Positions 57,278-64,000 of a stretch of 64,000 nt of DNA are shown here, one piece after another; position 1 is the first letter of the stretch; each line of letters starts with the position of its first letter. Origin of the DNA: Epiperipatus broadwayi (taxonomy: Eukaryota; Onychophora; Udeonychophora; Euonychophora; Peripatidae); the NCBI GenBank assembly GCA_028023455.1, contig JAQFVV010012509.1, positions 3,408,590 to 3,472,589 of the forward strand, in the 5' to 3' direction. Made by a program: the position numbers and the translations under genes. The notes beneath the pieces are model-generated. The model worked only from the letters and a program-made list of their open reading frames with translations. It had not been told where the DNA came from and made no database searches.

Positions 57278-59145
57278 GGTCGGGACAATTCCTCTATGTC
57301 TATCTGCCATACAGGGCACCACTGGCCATTTGAACACGGAAAAATTTATATCATAGACAGATACTTCTTGTTAAGATTCCATTTTTATTTTGACTGAAAT
57401 GCCCGCTAGCTCAAGGAGTAACTGAGATTTAATAATGTAAACTTTTTGAATGCATTTATTAAAAAAAGGCTAACAAAATAAACCACTGCCAGTAATAATC
57501 ACATGAACATTTATTTACACATATATAGAAAAAAATAAATTTGAGGAAATAATTTAATATTCATTGATATTTTATTACTATTATTATTTTAACTTAAGTT
57601 CTGCTATTTTAGTTAGTTCACACTGATGGAAGTTTGAGATTGAATACAATTTAATATTTTAGAAAGTTGAGCATAGATGCATGGACTACACGCTTGACTA
57701 ACTCTGCCCTTTCTACTTCTGCCAACATTAAATCACTATTTCACAACAAGTTAGGCTCATCATTTATTCAATTTTATTTGCAGTCAGAAAATTAAGTAAA
57801 ATCAAAAAAAAAGACTTTCAGCTGGAAAATTGGTGTATGTTTCCTACAAACCAATCATCTCTCCCCTACGAGGTTTTCCCAAGTTATGAGTCATTCACCC
57901 CTCTGGCAAAGTTTTTCTGGTTATTATGGGTCATTCTAAGGGTTGAGGGAGGGAAAAAATGACTATAGAAACAGCACAGATACGCTAGTAATTAAGAATG
58001 ATTCAACTAACAATGTATCCGATTCAGTAGTAACAATTCTACCTGACTTAAACTAATGCAAACTGAATGATTCCATGCAGCCTTCTATACCCAACTTAAA
58101 TTTAATACAATTTAATAATTTAGTTAACACATAAAAAAAAAAATACAAATGATTGATCAGCAGACACAATACATAAATAACAAAATTAATAACAGATTTA
58201 AAGTTCTATTAACGTTCAGATAACTATTAGTGAAGTTTTAACTTATTAACGCTTATTGAAGAGATATATTTAGACAGTCTATAATGACAAAAGTTAATAT
58301 TTTCCGGTTAATCTTGGCAACCGCTCCGGATTCACAGATATCTGGAGATCCTTGGTTATGTCCTATTCCTATGGTTTTCTTTAGAGATATATCACTACAC
58401 GCCATCCTTTCAGGAAATATAAATTTGGAGGCCACCTCAGTTGGTGCACGAGTAACTACTTCATCATGAGACTCTTATATTTCGGGGGTCTGCAATGCAG
58501 CTCAAGCATCAATAATCAATTCATTTCTAAGTAAGTAAACCCGTGGTATTGTGTGTCTGATAAACATTTGATATTTCATCTTTTATAACTTATAGCCTCC
58601 CTTATCAGAAGTTCTCCAGATCAATCGCTCATGATGTTCTTGGTTCTTATTGGTCCTGATGTTTTCCTTTCTGGCCTGCACATTTGTTAGTACCTGCTTT
58701 GGTCAAGCTGTTTCAGAGAGAGAAACACATAATCTTGAATTTTTATCTCTTATCTGACCTTTACATTATAAAGTGCCCCAAGGACTCATTTGCTTTCGAT
58801 TTAGTAGATTTTAATGGAACAATCATTTTCATTTTGTGATTTAAAATACAATACTTTTAAAATAGAAACTAATTAACATTTGTTTCTACCTTTTCTTTTA
58901 TATTACTTCTAACAAAAAAAGAATATTAATCTTTATCTTTAGATCTTTATTTTTTTTTTTTTACATTAACTTACTTTTAAATAATAATTTTTTCAATAGT
59001 TTTCCATCTGTGCAATTATATATATACGTTTAAGTAACTACTTTAATTTTCTTTGCAGTTTTTAATAACTCAATTTTATTCATGATCTTTTTCTATTTTA
59101 GTTTAATTTTAAAATAATGTAATGGCATATGTATACTGTTACAAA
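57278..59145. mobile_element. 1.87-kb insertion of unknown origin inside the CR1 copy
   Basis: The LINE linker sequence is interrupted after '…aaagatgttttaaatgtata' and resumes at 'aaatggaaaaagaatttttg' near 59147, as judged against the uninterrupted copy at about 40525. The inserted DNA is GC-richer at its left end ('gggtcgggacaattcctcta') and different in composition. A 7-mer, atgtata, occurs at both junctions (near 57270 and 59129) and could be a target duplication. No terminal inverted repeats, LTRs or transposase were found. Confidence 0.6.
58250..58500. other. stretch open on both strands inside the insertion
   Basis: Both strands are open for about 180 bp (58284-58469 plus; 58435-58253 minus). 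The minus reading is the more protein-like ('ASKFIFPERMACSDISLKKT', 'GHNQGSPDICESGAVAKINR') and extends upstream without stops to about 58465. I recognise no family. It could be an exon or gene piece captured by the inserted element, or transposon coding debris. Confidence 0.3.
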
Positions 59146-60420
59146 TGGAAAAAGAATTTTTGAAAAAAATTGACTAAAATAGATAATTATAGAGAAAAAA
59201 TGAAATTAAATAGTTTTGGAGGATATTAATAAAAGTGAAAGAGATGGGAGTAAAAAATTTTGGAAATATATTAAAAGAAGGAATGTAGGGTAGAGAAAAA
59301 TAATAATATTAGATGATAAGAAAAAAGAATGTAGCTCTAGAAAAAAAAAATTAGAGACAATCTTGAATAAGTATGTAATGGATATAGAAAAGATGTTAGA
59401 TGTGAAGGACAGAGTGATAACAAACATAAAAGCTTATAGTAATGGGTACATTAGGCTTACAGAAAAGAAATTGAATGATGCAGAGAAGAAATTAAAAAGT
59501 GGAAAGGCAAGAGATTTAGATGGATGGTCAGCAGAAATGGTGATTAATTTAGAAAATAGGACAAAATTAAATCTATTATCATGTTTTAATAAGATGGCAC
59601 AGAAGAATCTTCAGATAGCTGGAATAATACAATAGTAAGGCTACTATTTAAAGGAAAGGGTAAGGATCATAGAAAGTTAAACAATTATAGACTGATAGTG
59701 GTAATGTCAGTGCTATATAAAGTTTTTATATATATGGTCATTGGAATGATTGTAAAGTGGATGAAAAAAAATAATATAGTGGGAGAAATGCAAGAAGGTT
59801 TTCGATCAGATAGGTGAGTAGGAGATAGTTTATTTGTAGTCACAGCACTCATAGACATGACTAGGAATACAGGTAGACAGTTATATATGGTCTTTATAGA
59901 TAAGATAGAGTAAATAAAAATAGATTATGGATAAGTTTAGTAAATTTAGAATGAATGGAGCCTTAGTGGATTTTATTAAGAGATTATATGAAAATAATTA
60001 CTATACATATCGAGGAAATATAGAATCCATTAAAAGTTAAAAATGGGGTGGACAAGAATGCCCTATGATACCTATTTTGTTTTTGTTATATTTGAGAAAA
60101 ATGAAGAGAGCAATAGAAAGATTAGGAAGAGACCATCAATAGGTGGCAAGGGAGATATAAATTATCAGATCTTTTATTTGCTGATATTTTCTTGTGCACA
60201 GAAAGAAAGGAAGATATAGAAGTTATGCTAAAGATATGTGCAAGGATAAGTAAAGAGATGGGGATTAAATTTAGTAAGAAAAATCAAAAGTAATGATAAT
60301 AAATGCAGGGGAAAGAGAAGAGAAAATTTTTTTATTGGGGGATATAAAGTTATATGTGGTAAATAAATACAACTATTTGGGAATTATCTTAAGTTATCAG
60401 AGGAATTGCTTGGATGTATA
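59146..60420 (+). pseudogene. CR1-like LINE, plus-strand copy, RT half
   Basis: Resumes with the linker ('KIDNYREKMKLNSF'), then a frame 59363-59635 with 'KKLKSGKARDLDGWSAEMVIN', the RT N-terminal block. Across frameshifts come the 'GEMQEGFRSDR' region, 'GWTRMPYDTYFVFVIFE' (broken RQGCPMSP) and a region near 60190-60290 equivalent to '…KEDIEVMLKICARISKEMGIKFS'. Similarity ends at about 60420 ('aggaattgcttggatgtata'), so the 3' third and tail are missing. Confidence 0.8.
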
Positions 60421-61138
60421 AAAGCTATTCATTTCCACTTGAAAGCAGCATTTATTTTACATGATTTTTTTTAGGATCCAAAATATTCATCAATCCATAA
60501 TAATGTTCATTAAAAAATATTAAATAACCAATTAGACTTTCCAAAAACATAACACACACACAAAACAGTAGCATGTTCTGTCATAAAACTTTATTCAAAA
60601 AAGACATGAAAATTTTATGAAGTATTTATTATAAATGGTAAATATTTAAATCCAGTTTGCAATTTGTTTCTTAACCTACCCTTATAGGTAAATCAGCTGT
60701 GAAATAGCATACTGCAAATAAAATGTCTCTCCAACAATTTCTCATAGAGAAATTAATTAAATAGAATTCTTTATTCTGTAATGAGCATTTTTCTATCCTT
60801 GTTTATCCTCTAAATATAACAAGTAATCCATTTACTGAACAGTTAGAATAATAATGAGCTGTCTATCTAAAAGCAAAATCCTAATCTGATTAGAATCTGA
60901 ATAAATTTTTTAATTTTTATTCAGCCCAGTGATAAACCATCTTCAGTTCATAATCATTTCTTTTTAAATTAATGTTTTAAAAACAAATATAATGTTTGTT
61001 ACACTCTATGTGAAACAATATCTACTTAAAATGTCTGGAAAAAAAAAGTTAATATTTCAACCTCAGAAAAAAAAAAAAAAAGTTTTCCTAAAGATAATTG
61101 ATAATCTGATCAAGCATCCACTCGTTTGTTTATAATAT

Positions 61139-61594
61139 TGATGTGATGTGATGCACTGTGACTTCTCCTTAAACGGAGTCAGGAATCTCTCCGCAGCCAT
61201 GCCCAGAGAAACCTGTTAGCCACTTTACCTTCCTTTTCCATTGTCCACCCTAAGTTTTCCCATAATCTGCTCCATCCCATTGCCACAACATAATCTTTGT
61301 CAACTCCATGACCTTCATATCTAAATCCCTCTTATCTTTTCCCAAACCTAACATAAAAACCAATAACTCACTTTCTGTATAATCACTTTGTTCATATTTA
61401 ATCTTCCATAACTTCATTATTTGTACCCTTTCTGCTTCCAAGCATTTACATTGAAGTAACAGATGCCTAATATTTTCTATGCCTTCGTTACATAACTTGC
61501 AGACTAAATCACCCATATCTTTCCATTTACGTGTATATTCCCTTGTTGCTAAAGATCCCGTTTGAGCCTTAAACAATAAACTCTTTCCTTACTT
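61139..61594 (-). pseudogene. CR1-like LINE, 3'-terminal fragment (5'-truncated)
   Basis: A 108-codon minus frame (61576-61250) keeps the C-terminal region with an intact C-x2-C-x7-H-x4-C motif ('CKLCNEGIENIRHLLLQC'), ending 'WDGADYGKT'. The 3' tail at 61250-61139 closes with CATCACATCACATC repeats. The same C-terminus occurs at 38390-38145 with the last Cys region altered. Severe 5' truncation is the usual outcome of LINE integration. Confidence 0.85.
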
Positions 61595-62284
61595 TCTCAA
61601 AAGTCTTTGCAAACACCAAAAATTCAGAAATAATTTTTTGAGAATAATTATAATCATTTTATTACTGTAATATTTATTTTTTCATATTAAGAAAAGGTCA
61701 CTAAACACTTGAGATATTTTCAGTTTTTGGCAAAAGCAATCTTGGCTCCATTGTGATCTTTGACTTTTCTGTGCATTTAATTAAAGCAATATTGGAAGAA
61801 GAAACATGGACACCAAAAAGAGGGGAAAAAACTACTGGTGTTCTTGAACTTCAGGATGGATGAAGACTTTTGAAAATATTATAGGTAATAAGAAAAATAA
61901 ACAAGTAGCTACTTAATCAAATTAGACCTGAATTCTCTCATATTTTTTTTATATTATATCAATTAGTAATTTAATAAATTATCAATTTCCTTCAGAAATG
62001 TTTTTTTATGAAGACTGAAATATCAACAATACTTTTGCTGTATTTCAATTCTATATTTATTTATATTATAGTGAGAAAAAATTATTATAAATATATACAC
62101 ACATACAAAAATATAATGAATTAATCATTTCAAATTATTTAATGTTCTTACATTATGATATGTGGTATGCATTTGTTTTTAACTTAATTTGCCTTTTAGA
62201 AATAGCAAACTTTAGCATCAATTATATATGTGTTTTACAAAAAGTTAAAAAATAAACACTTAGTTTTTATCTAAAATCACATAC

Positions 62285-62383
62285 CTCAGTGGAATCTTCT
62301 AAAACTTGCAAATATTTTTTCTCATAATAATAATGACGTTTTTTGTTGAAATATAAAACAACAATATCACAGATTACAGTTGT
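62285..62383 (-). CDS. P2X receptor, penultimate coding exon (end of TM2 and YxxxK motif)
   Basis: A 99-bp, 33-codon exon in phase 0 at both ends. The acceptor is a long T-rich tract ending in AG (62385-62384); the donor is GAG|gtatgt. The translation begins TTVICDIVVLYFNKKRHYYY and continues EKKYLQVLEDSTE. P2X subunits have at this place the inner half of TM2 (…T-V-x-C-D-x-x-x-L-Y) followed by a basic juxtamembrane stretch with the conserved YxxxK surface-retention motif. Here Tyr18/Lys22 and Tyr19/Lys23 both fit. The exon start just before T-V-x-C is also where vertebrate P2X4-type genes have a splice junction. P2X receptors are trimeric ATP-gated cation channels of the plasma membrane. The extracellular ATP site and TM1 must lie in exons beyond 64000. 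Subtype cannot be assigned; similarity is greatest to the P2X4-like pattern. Confidence 0.85.
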
Positions 62384-64000
62384 CTAAAAAAAATAAAAAT
62401 AATATTTATCAATCTATATAAAATATATACATATTAATAAACAAATAAATCAATAATTAAAAAATTAAATAAGTCATTATAATTTTAAATCTATAAATCA
62501 GATCCTTTTATTAGTTTATTGAGAAAATAATACCTATTTTATGTGTAATAGCCAAATTCAGAATTGGAATCTATGACTATACAAAGTCAGATAATTGAAC
62601 TCAGGAAAACTCCATCAGCTGTGATAATCCCTCAAACCATCACTATCTATTGATTAGACTAAGCTTTAATTTTATGTTAAATACATTTTATTTGTTTTAT
62701 CTGACAGAAGAAATAAACATGGTCATTGAATGTGATGCTTTTAATAGTCAACAAATTCATTTATAATTATTTTCTGAATAAGTAGAAATCATAATCAATT
62801 CCATTTTTTTTAATAAAGCTTGTTATCATTATATATATATATTCATAAAGAAGTTGTTTATTTACTTTGTTTGAAAGTGATGAAAGTGATAGATAATATT
62901 CACAATTATTAATGTGTTATCTTTCATATAATTAATAAGCATATACAAATCATATTCCAATTAGATAAGAACTTATCTCTATTTTAGATACATCTCACCC
63001 ACTAAATTACATATGCATATATGGCTAAGATTATGAGGCATGGAACCTCAAAAGCGCTCAGCCTTAACTGAGTAATTAATATTTTTCAGGTATATAGCTT
63101 CTGAAACTTGCACAGCTTATGTGTTTTGTAGATTACAACTTATTAATTTAACATAAGGCTTTTTAATATATTGAATTCGATAACTGATTATTTGTATATT
63201 GATGTAATAAAGATTCTTACTTAAATCACGTTTAAATAAGTAGTCACCCATATAATAGGTAGTCACTCATATCAATGGCAAAAAAAATATTGACCTATAT
63301 CTTGAAACTAACATACTTTGTTCCATAATAGAAAACTAAAGCCTTACTAAATATAGATATGGTGATGTACTATATTTAAATTAGGAATGCATGATTCTAA
63401 TAAAAAATGGGGAGGGGGATTCTTGAAAAACATGTACATATTGTAACAAAACAGGTGCTGACCTTGCATGACAGTAGACTTGATAAGCCATCAGGGTGGG
63501 TGAGAAAGCTTATCTAGGATTTCTAAATATATAGGCTCATGTCCATTCTGATCTCATTCCTGGGAGATGATGTATTAACACACAAACATGTATCAAAAAT
63601 CTACCTTTATACTAAATTCTTTTCTCCATCTTTAACTTCCATTAATCCCAGAATTCAAACTTAGGGAGAATACACATAATATTCTACTTCAAAGTATATC
63701 AATATCACTATCTATAATATGCAAGTATGTGATAAAGTGAAAACTGAATATAGGAAAAACACAAAAGACAGTCTTTAATTTAAAATCATATATTTAACAA
63801 ATTTATTCACAATTAACATAATTTAGGTGAGGTTATAACTAAAATAAATAATTTGTTTAGATATCAACAAATATTCTTTGATTATTACGATTAATATCAT
63901 TAATCCAATCCCTGTTTCCATTCAAAGAATAATCATCCAATATCAATAGTAAAAAAAATTTACATTAAAACTTGTTATTATTTATATTTTATCAAAATTG
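62384..64000 (-). other. upstream P2X intron (partial)
   Basis: AT-rich sequence with no further exon, RNA or repeat that I can support. The preceding P2X exon (start of TM2) is not in the window. Confidence 0.5.

Larger units (their letters stand above)
45277..62284 (-). other. P2X intron (17,008 bp), transposon-filled
   Basis: Bounded by the donor GAG|gtatgt at 62284 and the acceptor tctgctcag| at 45277. It contains a LINE fossil, palindromic MITEs, microsatellites, a plus-strand CR1 copy carrying a further insertion and a minus-strand CR1 tail, listed separately. Stretches not listed (48301-49488, 49854-51989, 52506-54293, 60421-61138, 61595-62284) are AT-rich with no feature I can support. 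Confidence 0.6.

Overview
This window is AT-rich, intron- and repeat-dominated DNA from an animal, most likely an invertebrate. By eye G+C is under about one third. The animal call rests on two things. First, two spliced exons on the minus strand read as the C-terminus of a P2X ATP-gated channel. Second, the resident retroelements are animal types: CR1-like LINEs with a PHD finger and an SGNH/esterase domain in ORF1, Ty3/gypsy remnants and hAT-type elements. P2X genes are missing from Drosophila and C. elegans, so those lineages are unlikely. I cannot name the species.

Gene content. The only host gene I can support is the 3' end of a P2X receptor gene, running right to left. The penultimate coding exon (62285-62383) encodes the end of TM2 and the YxxxK trafficking motif. 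The last coding exon (45217-45276) encodes a 19-residue tail and the stop. Both reading frame and splice sites agree across a 17.0-kb intron. Everything between the exons is intron, filled with transposon fossils. The 5' part of the gene lies beyond the right edge. No other host coding sequence is evident, and nearly all longer open frames are chance or transposon-derived.

Layout. 1-6.9 kb: AT-rich DNA with a hAT-type MITE, a 71-bp tandem repeat, a fold-back element and a broken ZBED/hAT transposase. 6.97-8.46 kb: an internally deleted LTR retrotransposon with perfect 5-bp target duplication, primer-binding site and polypurine tract. 8.5-20 kb: mostly featureless, with small MITEs, tandem repeats and tRNA-derived scraps. 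20.4-26.7 kb: an inverted-repeat element, a badly decayed Ty3/gypsy element and two related LTR-like blocks. 26.7-31.5 kb: strand-asymmetric AT-rich DNA and two minisatellites. 31.5-34.8 kb: a fold-back element followed by an anomalous GC-richer island I cannot assign. 34.9-35.7 kb: a solo LTR with target duplication. 35.7-40.7 kb: two pieces of CR1-like LINE in head-to-tail, circularly permuted order. 40.7-45.2 kb: repeats, then the P2X 3' UTR and last exon. 45.3-62.3 kb (the P2X intron): an (AC)31 microsatellite, palindromic MITEs, an older LINE fossil, and a CR1 copy split by a 1.9-kb insertion of unknown origin. 62.4-64 kb: the next P2X intron.

I did not find a convincing new functional system. 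The items most worth checking are the P2X gene end, the permuted CR1 pair, the unknown insertion at 57.3-59.1 kb, the island at 32.3-34.2 kb, and the five-copy fold-back family that abuts CR1 sequence in two places.
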